Below are positions 23,112 to 32,770 of a DNA stretch of 64,000 nt, piece by piece. The notes beneath the pieces were generated by a model. That model saw only the letters and a program-made list of their open reading frames with translations, was not told the DNA's origin and searched no databases. Each line of letters begins with the position of its first letter. The stretch's first letter is position 1. A program made the position numbers and the translations under genes. The DNA is from Rhyacophila brunnea (Eukaryota > Arthropoda > Insecta > Trichoptera > Rhyacophilidae), in NCBI GenBank assembly GCA_022495005.1, contig JAGYXB010000269.1:620001-684000 (forward strand), read 5' to 3'.

Positions 23112-26100
23112 TTCCGCAGAACCAGTATCTTATTTGCGCAGTTGTTATCAAATTGAATTTTACCGAAAATTAGATAAAAATACTGATTTTTTACATCAAT
23201 TATTATCATATTTACCATGACAACAGAATACACTCTGTCTCTTCTTCTCTTACCATGTCTGGCCCTTAACTTGAGTATATGGACACCATACGGCGACGTC
23301 ATTTACCAATGTTCTTGCGTCTCCCAGCATCCCGTAGATCCGTCGTATACACTGGCAGATATGCTGTTATATTATTAATTATAGGTACTTAGTTTAAATT
23401 TAGGAAAATTTCACCACATACTAGGTGGACACTCGCGGTACACCGGTCGAAAAACACTAATCAAACCTCACTCAAAACTTACAAAAAAATATAATTTACG
23501 ATGTATTTAGGAAGAAGAGGTTCATTTTATAGTTTATATGGAAGTGTTTTACTACGTTGCTTTAAATTGTATACACTGTCTTTTTTATATTAAATTTAAT
23601 ATACCTATAACATAACATGTTTCTTTCACATGATAAATTTAAAAAAACATGCTCGTGATTTATGGATAACTAATTCACCTGGTTAATCGGATATCTAAAA
23701 AACAGCACCCTTTTAAATATAGCACAAATAATCACTCATATATATTTTAATTATATACATATCGTTTTAAGATTTGTAATATATAATTAGCGTTACTAAG
23801 GTCTTGCAAAAAGGTGTTCTTTATGTAATATTATAATAATACGAGTTTTTTCACACAGAAAATTGGTAAAGCAATCCCATCCATTAATCAAAGCTGTAAA
23901 CATCAACATCCAGATAAACACCGCCCTCACCAAACATCAATATCAATCATGGATATTATTATAACCCTTCATGTCAAAAGAACTTCCCTACAGTTGGTTA
24001 GGTATACCACATATTACTACAGTATCTTTACCATCTTTATCTCAGCGTATGAATTTCAGCTGTTTAGAATATTGCCTATACATTTCATATTAATAATTAT
24101 ACATACGAGTAAGAGATTTTGAAAAACAAAATTAAAAATAGTAAAAAATAGATATTGTTAATTTTATTAAAATCATGTTAATAAAATATTATGAATATTA
24201 TTAGATCATACGAATATTTGTTTATATGAGATTATTTTATACAGATGTAACGTCTAACGTAACATTTTTTTTAATTTAAATGTCTATCGAAAATATGCAA
24301 GAAAATATAATTTTTTCACTGCTCATTGTTAATATTATAAATAAATTTCTGTGCCCGCATCTGAAGTCAAGAAAATACATTAAAAAATCAGAAAATGAAA
24401 TGATACATGTGAATTATCAATCATCACATTTTTTTTTCACCCACTTAACCTTTATTATTTAGAAGTGGATTCGCAATCATGACATAATTGCGTTATAGTT
24501 TGTTCACGTAACATGTATATTCACTTTAATAGTCTCTTTTTTACACTGTTTTTCCATGCATGTGTGTCTACTTTTAAATTAACAAGCATCGTATTTGGTT
24601 ACATCTTCTTAGTCTCTGTTTATTTACTTTTAGTGAAATTATCGAATTAATCGAATTCTCGATTTCCTATTGTCACATATTATATACACAAAATAAATCG
24701 TCTAAAGAAAGCTCTTATTCTAAAGTATGTGTGTTACCGATTTAAAAAAAAATATTTTTACATTGAATGTAGAATAGTCAGTCTTTAATACAGTTGACTA
24801 AATAATTACCTATTGGCCCTCTAAAAAAACCATTGCTATACTGCTGGAGATCACAACCCATAGGCATGGAACCTGTGTTTTAGACATCTCTGGGTATGTG
24901 TGCATTTTCCTTTTCTACTTTTATATCGCTATAGCCTAAATCGAACCCCTGGTCTTGTCAATATTCTGCCTCCACGATGCTCGGTCATCCATAGTTATTC
25001 ACGAGTAGCAGGTTTTTAACACAATTCCCCACGGTATCTCTCCAACCCAACCAAAGTGTTGGTATTATCCATCCTGGACATCCATAAACCATCTTCTTTA
25101 TACTTAACCAGTCATTCTTAGTATTTCGCCCATCTCTGTCAAAGCATTTTTATGTCTACGAGGAGTCGAGGATCCTTGTGTAGATTGTATTATAGTTCAT
25201 CATTGTACCATATTATGTACTAAAGAATCTTCCTTCGGTACTTACCCTGTAGCTTGTAGAGTGCCACTGTAATGATCAAGAATTCACCTCCACAAATACT
25301 ACAGTGCAAACAATTATTTTATGCATTACAATCGAGAAATGACAATTTTATAAAAATCACTAGTATGACAACCATATGTGTATTCTGACTTCCTCCAATA
25401 ACTGTCTTCATGTATTCATATCCAAAATAGTCACAATCCAGTTTAATACTCTTGGTATCCGGCAGTCATGGCTAACTTTATCGAGTCAATGAATTTTTGG
25501 CTTACTTATTCTTTTGTGGATTGCATGAAAGTATTCTCTTTGCCAGTTAATTATTTATCATACGGTAAATTTAACCAACCTAGAAGCTTTGTAGATACCG
25601 TAGAGTCCATCATTATGCATTATTCTTTATTATTGCATTCCCTGATGGTGCCAAAGATACATAAGGAAAGTATTCTTTTTAAAATGTTGAGATAATTAAT
25701 TGAGCACATGTTAAGAGGCTGCATCAGCTATCTACAGCTGAAAAAGGCACCTCCAAGCTGATTCCTTTCCTCTCAATCATGTATGTTGAATTTCCACGTA
25801 CTTCCGAAACATTAAAGAAGACTTTTTTAACTTAAAAATGTTAAATTAGTATCTTTTAATATACCCATAAGTATTTTATTTATTTTCGAAATATGTGAAG
25901 TATTTCGTTTGAAAGTCCATGTCTTTGCAAAACTATGAAAATTATAATGATGGAATAACTTTCCATTATTTTTAATTGGTGGTTAGGCAACTTCACCCCT
26001 ACAATTAAATACCAAAGAAGCGCATCACACACAATCGGCCGATTTCAGAAATATTATTCTTTTACTGAAAAAATATTATTCCACGTTTTAGCCCCGGGCC

Positions 26101-26786
26101 CTATCAGAAGTTGGAGAAACATCTTCCATTTAATGAATCCAAATTATTGTGTTGAAAATAATTAAAAACAACCATAATATATCATCTCGATTGAATCTTT
26201 ATAGCAAAAGACTGTTTGTGTTTATATCTCGATGTGTATTTCTACCTACGCAGTACATAATATGCACACTAAAGAGTTAATTTCAAGAATATTTTTTGTT
26301 TTAGATAATTAAAAATGTTGAAAATTTCAAATTGCATTACTTAGGTATTGTTTATTGTTTCTCTAACAAGTTATTAATTTGTCACCTTAAGGGCGGACGT
26401 GCTCAGCGTGGGTCAAAATGGAGCTTTTATTCTATTTTCAAAGCATGATCTTGGACATTCCTTAAACGTTGTAGATAATCTTTGTATATAATTTTGAAGC
26501 CTTATTATCTTTTATGTTTATTTTAAATATTTGATGACTGCATTAAGTATTTTTATTACATAAAATAGTATTTTTTTAAACCTCTCGATCTAATGTTTTA
26601 GAATATATTCGGTCGCGCGTAACCTCTCAAAATATGGATATATTGAGGTGCGGCGACCGGTGAGCCGGTATAGGAATGACCAGTTCGTAGGTGGAGTTCT
26701 GGTGGCTTCGACTCATATCCCGAGACGCATACAATTTGTTGCTAGCAGTACTAGATGTTTATTTTAAACTAAAAAGTCCACCAATA
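23112..26786. other. Non-coding stretch
   Basis: AT-rich, no gene found. About 24850-25290 is of mixed composition and, on the minus strand, gives broken frames faintly like a retrotransposon tail. I could not support that call. A 75-codon frame at 25468-25695 has no motif. Confidence 0.45.
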
Positions 26787-26858
26787 TGCGGAGCTCCATT
26801 TGGCGACATGTGTTTTGTGAATAACGAGAGACGAATTTTGATGTATGACCCGGCTTAC
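26787..26858. repeat. Repeat G, copy 2 (degenerate)
   Basis: Shares GACATGTGTTTTGTGAA, GAGACGAATTT and TATGACCCGGCTTA in order with 7114-7232. The copies are too diverged to classify. Confidence 0.4.
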
Positions 26859-27239
26859 GTATCATTTGTAATTTTTCCCTCTGGATCTTAATAGGCGTCA
26901 TTTAGGTGGGTGGGTGTTTCCTGAAATTTTACAAAATTCTCCAAACAATGAAGTCTAAAAATCACTAACATAATGACACCACTGGCCTACTTACATAAAC
27001 CAATTCACGAACATGAAACAAATTATTATATAATAAATAAGATAAGTAAAATAAGTAAAGCTCTTTATATTATTTATTCATGTAAAATTGAAAACATACA
27101 TATTTATTATGTCATTAATTGTCAATCTTTTAATATTTAAATTTAACACGATATCGGATTAATCACAGAGCCTGTGACCTGCGACGATATCGCCTACATA
27201 CAATGCTGAATAAACTTTCACGTTATTGCCTTGAGTAAA

Positions 27240-27400
27240 AACTCCTCGAAATAGTCATAAGTCCCGTCCGTCCGCGGTCTCGCCCCGTGCGTCCCCGAGG
27301 GCTCCGCGCCCGTGTAATTAAATGCGCCAACCCTGTAATTAGAGCCAGTAAATTTCTGGACCGGTCCCCGATCATTCCTCACTGGGCCAAGCGTCATACA
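27240..27400. other. GC-rich island, candidate conserved non-coding element
   Basis: A sharply GC-rich block (CGTCCGCGGTCTCGCCCCGT) passes into GTGTAATTAAATGCGCC and CTGTAATTAGAGCCAG, two TAATTA/TAATTAG homeodomain-type cores. It lies in an AT-rich desert without a supported frame. It could be an enhancer or a repeat fragment. Confidence 0.3.
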
Positions 27401-27786
27401 ATATGTAGAAATACTTTTTTTTGTTATTGTGCGAGACTAACGCTGTTCGGGCATGCGTTTGTTTTGTTTGCCATGCATGGAAGATGGAAGTAACTGCTGT
27501 CTACCCAGGTGTCTGTGATGCAGGTAATAAAAGAAGAAAATATTTATCTTACGTATGACTCAATGAGAAAATATTTTATAGTTTATACTTCTTTAAGTGT
27601 GTAGCTTAGGATACTAGGTTCTTATATGAAATTATAGTAGGCAAGGTAAATAATGTTATTGTTCGTAAAATCTTAGACACTATAGTAAATGTCTCACAAC
27701 GTCCTACCTAGAATATAGTTTTAACATGGATAAATCTTAAATACTTAACTAAAAAGTTATTTTTTACAATCATAAGATACTGTAAG
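27401..27786. other. AT-rich non-coding stretch
   Basis: Nothing recognised. Confidence 0.5.
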
Positions 27787-27922
27787 TCCCAAAGACTACG
27801 ATGGTCGGGACATGTGGAGAGAATGCCTGAAGTTAGAGCGCAAAGGATCATGACGAAGTGGCTACCCCAACGGAAGAGACCCAGAGGCCGTCCAAGAAGG
27901 AGATGGGCTGATATTTTGGGCG
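27787..27922 (+). pseudogene. LINE reverse-transcriptase C-terminal fragment
   Basis: The plus frame reads LRWSGHVERMPEVRAQ, then a KRPRGRPRRRW segment. This is the typical C-terminal tail of many non-LTR retrotransposon polyproteins (W.GHV.RM followed by RGRPR.RW.D). The LINE reading stops at WADILGD, where sequence of hAT family B begins. The frame continues by chance into that element. It is a short, dead fragment, and the LINE clade cannot be set from this tail alone. Confidence 0.65.
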
Positions 27923-28307
27923 ATATGACAAAATTGTGCACACTTTTTTATTCATACTTATTTGTTTTCGTTGGATTAAGAATACGTTATTACACATATT
28001 GTTGGTTCATTTTTTTTTAAATTCATTACGCCCTGTCTACCAAACTATAAGAAATACAGATTATTATTTTTTCAATAAAATATCCAAAGTTATGAATTAT
28101 TGAATTGCATAATTTTAGATGATTTATAGATAGACGAGTATTTTTTGACTGCCTTGGTTTTCTCAGGGTTAAATTGAATTTTAAAAACTAAGCAACAACA
28201 TCTGTAAACTGTAGTTTTATTCCAATGAAAAACAAATACGTATCACAATGTTTAGTGTGCACTATTTATGGCGGATCTTAATAACCTACCTCCAACCTTA
28301 TCCTCTG
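27923..28307. mobile_element. hAT-type family B, copy 2 (left side missing)
   Basis: From GATATGACAAAATTGTGCAC onward it matches the inner and right portions of the 12651-13257 copy, including GATAGACGAGTATTTTTTGA and the right end GGCGGATCTTAATAACC to CTCTG at 28307. The left third is absent and replaced by the LINE tail. Hairpin D follows 7 bp later. Confidence 0.75.
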
Positions 28308-28313
28308 CCGTAT

Positions 28314-28692
28314 CCGGAAATTTGTACGTAAACAATTCACCGCAGGACACTTATTCGTGCGTCGCCGTACGTGAAACATGAGTTCGTGTAACATTTAATC
28401 AAATGACGAGTTCTTCGTTGAACATTTCACCGTGAAGTATATTTGTACGTATGCTACAATATGTGGAGATGTCTTTACCAGGTTAGGTTAGGTTAGGTTA
28501 GTGTTAATCTAATTGGAACAGTACTATTTGCAAACTATCGCCGCATTTTGTAAGATACGTATAAATTTATTCTACGGTGAAATGTTCAACGAAGAACTCG
28601 TCATTTGATAAAATTTTATACGAACGCATGTTTCACGTACTGCGACGCACGAATAAGTGTCCCACGATCAACTCCATACGTACAACTTACGT
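28314..28692. mobile_element. Hairpin element D with family A-like ends
   Basis: Arms of about 120 bp pair almost perfectly: GGACACTTATTCGTGCGTCG on the left and its complement on the right, then AAATGACGAGTTCTTCGTTG in both. The loop (about 28480-28501) carries four GGTTA units. The outer ends CCGGAAATTTGTACGTA and, reversed, AGTTGTACGTATGGAGTTG resemble the TTCCGG...TTGTACGTATGCAGTTGG end of family A, so D may belong to the same superfamily. It is non-coding and strongly foldable. Confidence 0.75.
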
Positions 28693-28861
28693 GTAACTAG
28701 GCGGCTCTCGTGATGGCCTTCCATCCGAGAGTTCTGGGTTCGATTCCCGGTCATGACAAAAACATTTATGTGTTTTTCTCAAAGCCTGGGTGTTTGTGAT
28801 TGTTCAACAAGCAAGGACATGGCTATTAATAATTCTATAAAAAAAAAACTTACATCTAACT
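28684..28861 (+). mobile_element. tRNA-derived SINE, second family
   Basis: A perfect B box, GGTTCGATTCC, lies at 28737-28747 in a tRNA-like head (CGGCTCTCGTGATGG, CCGAGAGTTCTG). The unit ends in a run of A (about 28839-28848). AACTTACGTGTAACT (28684-28698) and AACTTACATCTAACT (28847-28861) are a 15-bp flanking repeat with two mismatches, so the body is about 28699-28846. It inserted into the right end of hairpin D. Its body differs from the 6.66-kb SINE. Confidence 0.75.
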
Positions 28862-29456
28862 GACCTCTGCTATATATAGATATAAAGGATATGCTTTTTT
28901 AACACTAACTATATAAACAAAGTGAACGAATGATGCATTGTGCTTATGCCTCATAAAACCGTGTCGTCACTTATCTTAACCCCAGTAAGATAAAGGTCGA
29001 CGTGGCAAATAATATTGTAATCTCGATAGGAAAGGTGTACCTACAGTGAAATCACGTAGACGCCATCTCACTGGCAATTTCGCTAAGCCCTAATTACAGT
29101 AGGAAGTTGCATGTAGTCTTGTACATGTGCAAACATCCCGTCACTCTTGTATAATGGTTAGGAAGTTCGCATGCATCAAAGGTAGGAGGGTAGTTATTTT
29201 ACTGCGAAACGTAATCATAGGATAACGCGATAAACACTGCAGCCAACTTATCAACTAATTATTTGCGTACACATAAAATTCGTCAATCCAGTTGTACCCT
29301 GACCGGAGTTGCCAACTAAGCATTTTTCTTGCCAGATCTATCATTTTTTAATAGACTATTTTGCAAAATTCTCATTTTTGACACTAGAAACAGCCTAAAG
29401 CTTGAATATCAACAGAGATTTTATTAAAAATCAATATGGCACTTTATTTCTTATTA
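28862..29456. other. Non-coding stretch
   Basis: AT-rich, with no gene or bounded repeat recognised. Confidence 0.5.
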
Positions 29457-29464
29457 GAAAATAA

Positions 29465-29637
29465 GGTTCAAGTCTGTTTACTGGAAGCCAGGCGGTAACA
29501 GCGGCAATTTTCATAGCCGATTTTGTCAAAATTTATGAATTCAAGAATGGTAACCTAACCGTCCTAACCTAACAGTAGGTATATCCGCTATTTTCAAAAT
29601 ATGTTTCCCGCTGGCTTCCACTAAACAGACGAGAACC
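29465..29637. mobile_element. TTAGG-loop hairpin element, copy 2 (173 bp)
   Basis: The ends GGTTCAAGTCTGTTTACTGG and, reversed, GGTTCTCGTCTGTTTAGTGG are inverted repeats that continue through AAGCCAG. A perfect 8-bp duplication, GAAAATAA, lies at 29457-29464 and 29638-29645. The interior contains GGTAACCTAACC and CCTAACCTAAC, TTAGG-type units on the minus strand. Length and inner motifs match copy 1 at 20145-20318. A third, truncated copy is at about 42251-42341. Confidence 0.8.
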
Positions 29638-29645
29638 GAAAATAA

Positions 29646-29749
29646 CTACCAGGTGGCAGTGCCACCTGTTAACATCATTACATTAATACATTCAATGTGT
29701 TCAATGCGCACACAGAGAGTGTGTGAGAGAGAGAGAGATATTACATGTA
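29646..29749. other. Short spacer with palindrome and GA microsatellite
   Basis: AGGTGGCAGTGCCACCT (29651-29667) is a perfect 8+1+8 palindrome. A GT/GA microsatellite (about 29718-29738) borders the next transposon. The TA at 29748-29749 is that transposon's target duplication. Confidence 0.6.
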
Positions 29750-30678
29750 AAGGGTGTTTTTTTTAGAGGTATAGAACTTTGAAATGGAATAAAATAAAGA
29801 TGACTTTTTATATTGACATGAAATTTACTTTATTCGAAAGATGTTCTTCTGGCATTATAATTTAAATATGACTTCTGGCATATGACCGCCACGGCAGGCT
29901 CGGACGTAGTCTAATCTGGAGGTCCAATTTTCGATGACTTTTTCCAACATTTGTGGCCGTATATCGGCAATAACGCGGTGAATGTTGTCCTCCAAGTGGT
30001 CAATCGTTTCGAGCTTATCGGCGTAGACTAGCGACTTCACATATCCCCACAGAAAATAGTCAAGCGGCGTTAAATCGCACGATCTTGGAGGCCAATTCAC
30101 GGGTCCGAAACGTGAAACTATGCGGTTACCAAACGTTTCCTTCAATAAATCAATTGTGGCACGAGCTGTGTGACATGTTGCGCCGTCTTGTTGAAACCAC
30201 AGCTCCTGCACATCATGGTTGTTCAATTGATGAACGAAAAAGTCAGTAATCATGGCTCTATAGCGGTCACCATTGACTGTAACGTTCTGGCCAGCATTTT
30301 TTTTAAAGAAGTACGGACCAATTATTCCACCAGCCCATAAAGCACACCAAACAGTCAATTTTTCTGGATGTAACGGTGTCTCAACATACACTTGAGGATT
30401 ATCATCACTCCAAATACGGCAGTTTTGTTTATTGACGTATCCATTCAACCAAAAGTGAGCTTCATCGCTAAACAAAATTCGCTTATGAAAATCGGGATCA
30501 ACGGCAATCTTGTTTTAAAATAATTTTTCACAATTTGGAAGCGTTGTTCAGGCGTCAGTCTATTCATGTTGAAATACCAAACCAAACTAAACATAAATCA
30601 CTTAACAGCTGACAAAATGGCCGCCAATTAAAAAAGTGCTGCCAGCTTAAAGTTCTATACCTCTAAAAAAACACCCTT
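29750..30678 (-). mobile_element. Tc1/mariner-superfamily DD41D (rosa-like) deletion derivative
   Basis: The terminal inverted repeats AAGGGTGTTTTTTTTAGAGG (left) and, reversed, AAGGGTGTTTTTTTAGAGGT extend about 32 bp, through TATAGAACTTT. TA duplicates flank both ends (29748-29749 and 30679-30680), the rule for Tc1/mariner elements. At 929 bp it is shorter than the roughly 1.3 kb usual for autonomous relatives, because the middle of the N-terminal half of the transposase is missing. The two ends look intact, so it could in principle have been moved by a complete relative. Confidence 0.85.
29855..30567 (-). pseudogene. Broken rosa-like transposase (DD41D)
   Basis: The C-terminal 200 or so codons are open and hold the catalytic triad of a DDE/D integrase fold: D in FSDEAHF (30464-30466), D in QQDGATCHT, and D in CDLTPLDYFLWG. 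Exactly 41 residues separate the second and third, hence DD41D, the spacing described for rosa-type elements. Upstream, an ATG at 30565-30567 opens MNRLTPEQRFQIVKNYFKT, the usual start of such transposases. The frame then shifts and joins ...DPDFHKRILFSDE directly. The rest of the DNA-binding helix-turn-helix region is deleted and the join is out of frame. The catalytic residues survive but DNA binding is lost, so no active enzyme is expected. Confidence 0.85.
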
Positions 30679-30680
30679 TA

Positions 30681-31159
30681 TGTGTGTGCTGTGGTGTATT
30701 GCGCTGCGTTACAGGCATGCTTAACTAAATGTTACACACAAAATGATGACAAAATTTCTTACCTGCATTCATTTTTAATTTTATTATCTAATTTTTTTAG
30801 CATGGATACATACTTTTGTCTTGACCTTCCGGGCGGATTCGTTACGAAAAATCGCACAGGCGTAACGAAAAATAATGTCACAAAAGTTGCGCAGCCGCTA
30901 GACTCCAGTCGGCCGCGAGCGGTTGTAGTAGGTATTAACAAATTTCAAACTATTTTATAATTTTTCTTTAATATTTAAGCAGAGACAAGTCGTTTATTTT
31001 TGTAGAGCAGTTTTTGTGTGTGTGAGCAGTTTTTATTAGGTATGTAGGTAAGTTCTCTTCGTCAAGATAATTTTCCGATATTCCTACTGAGAATAATCTA
31101 CAATTAAAAATTTTAAAAATATATTTCCACCTTCAACACCGTTTTAGAACATTTTTTTA
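30681..31159. other. Non-coding stretch with a GC-richer patch
   Basis: About 30825-30930 is GC-richer (TTCGTTACGAAAAATCGCAC, GCGCAGCCGCTAGACTCCAG) and open on both strands for 60-90 codons without a motif. It may be a fragment of another repeat. Confidence 0.4.
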
Positions 31160-31362
31160 TCATAAATGTAGAGTTGTCACCTCACAACTTTGCACTGCGT
31201 AATATATGTTATTAAATATTTTACATATTTATTTATTACTACATATTAATACAGGTGAATATCATTTGATCTAATTTAATGTGAGGTCTAAGAGGCGTAT
31301 CAGTGCAGTAAAAAAGTGAAAAAAGTACAAAGTTATGAAGCGTATAGGTACTCTATGAATAA
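31160..31362. mobile_element. Hairpin element E, copy 1
   Basis: The ends share the inverted motif (T)AACTTTGCACT/AGTACAAAGTTATGAAGCG, flanked by TGTAGAGT- and CATAGAGT-type extensions. The inner GTGAATATCATTTGATCTAA matches the inverse of the 35.8-36.0 kb copy. It is MITE-like and non-coding. Confidence 0.6.
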
Positions 31363-31504
31363 GTAAATATTCATATACAATAAATTCGTTAGCAACAGAG
31401 ATTGGCATTTTTTTCTTTCGAATATGGACAACCAGCATTCAGAGAATCAGTAGGCAAAGCATGTATCCATGCTTAATAATTTTAGCCGTCAGGGTTTATG
31501 TAAC

Positions 31505-31552
31505 CATCATCTGAGGGGCACAGGGGGGCGGAGTCCCCCCGCGAAGTGCAAG
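31505..31552. other. GC-rich hairpin patch
   Basis: GGGGGG (31523-31528) and CCCCCC (31535-31540) with a 6-nt loop form a strong stem in a small GC-rich island (GGGGCACAGGGGGGCGGAGT). It is probably a fragment of a dispersed repeat. Confidence 0.4.
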
Positions 31553-32386
31553 GCGCCGAGTTTTCGATCTTCATCATCAACATAATGTTATAACAAATTG
31601 GAACCCCTGAAACGTAACCTAAAATATATTTATTAAAACACCATTAGGTATGTATATATACTTATTTATTTTAAGTAAAATCATTCAATAAATAATAAAT
31701 GGCTTCAGAGATTTAATTTTTAGATTGCTTTCGTTAAATCACATTTAAAAAATATTGCAGTAATCCCATTCCAAATGGTTTGCCAAAGAAGATGGTGCAC
31801 GATTCGAACTGAAGGTGTGATTTTGTTTCATATCTTTAGTCCATGATGTTTCCGAGCCGTTTATAAGAGGGCGGAGATGGCTGGCAATCACTGGGTTCAA
31901 TCACCACGCCATATTTCAACGCGCCAACGATATTGCCTACTTACAAACGCTAAAAAGTGATTGTTCGGTGATTGCACAATATTATATAAAGTATCTATAA
32001 TGCATGGCCGAGTGCAAAACTTTGTGTGCAATAGCGATGTATTATCAAAGGTCTGAACCGGCTCGGACGAACCGGTTTATATTTTTCCTTAACTTTCACG
32101 AACCGGTTGTTAAAGATATTATTCTCAAAATCATAATTAGTTACACATTCGAAACCATTTTGTGAGATTTATAATATCTAAATTTGAAATCTTATTTTGG
32201 TTATTTAACACAGAATATAATATATAAATACAAACGCCAGTCACCATATACCTATCAACATTTTGATGAGAGTTTTGGTTTTTGATTTAATGAGGGGCAG
32301 AAATAAAAAGCTCTTGAATGTCCTTAAATATTACATTATTCCTATAACTGTCTTAATTTATCTGACGCACGTAAATTTGCATACGA
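31553..32386. other. Non-coding stretch
   Basis: About 32052-32112 has repeated AACCGGTT/GAACCGGC motifs that recur near 63530-63585. Nothing else was recognised. Confidence 0.4.
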
Positions 32387-32770
32387 AAGACTTAGCGTCT
32401 TTGTTGCGATTGCAAAAATAAAACACCCACGTTGCATCTTGCGTCCCTCACATGCGCGCTGCACTTAATCACTAATTAGTCACGTACCTATATGCAATTC
32501 ACTTACACACTTCTTAACCCATTCATTGTATTATGGTTTCGTTATTTTTATAAATAAAAAACTATTTTAATACAATACAAATGAAACTATCGTAAAATAC
32601 ACCGGATTTATTGAAATAGATACCTAGGTACCTACCAAACTTTATTGGTATTCAAATCAAAGCGTTCTTAGCTGTGCATATTGTTACTCTACTTTTATTT
32701 GCTTTGCTTATGATATAAAAAATAGTATCATTGTCAGCTAAATCTAAGTATTATTGAGTGAATCTACAAA
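32387..32770 (+). repeat. Repeat F, copy 1
   Basis: GCGTCTTTGTTGCG, ACACCCACGTTG, ATGCGCGC, TACACCGG and TTGGTATTCAAATCAA occur in the same order and orientation at 62686-62970. An extra AT-rich segment (about 32530-32590) lies within this copy. It is a dispersed repeat of unknown class. Confidence 0.55.

Noticed and set aside
24850..25290. Possible retrotransposon remnant on the minus strand
   Set aside because: Translations are broken and only vaguely LINE-like. No diagnostic motif could be pointed to.
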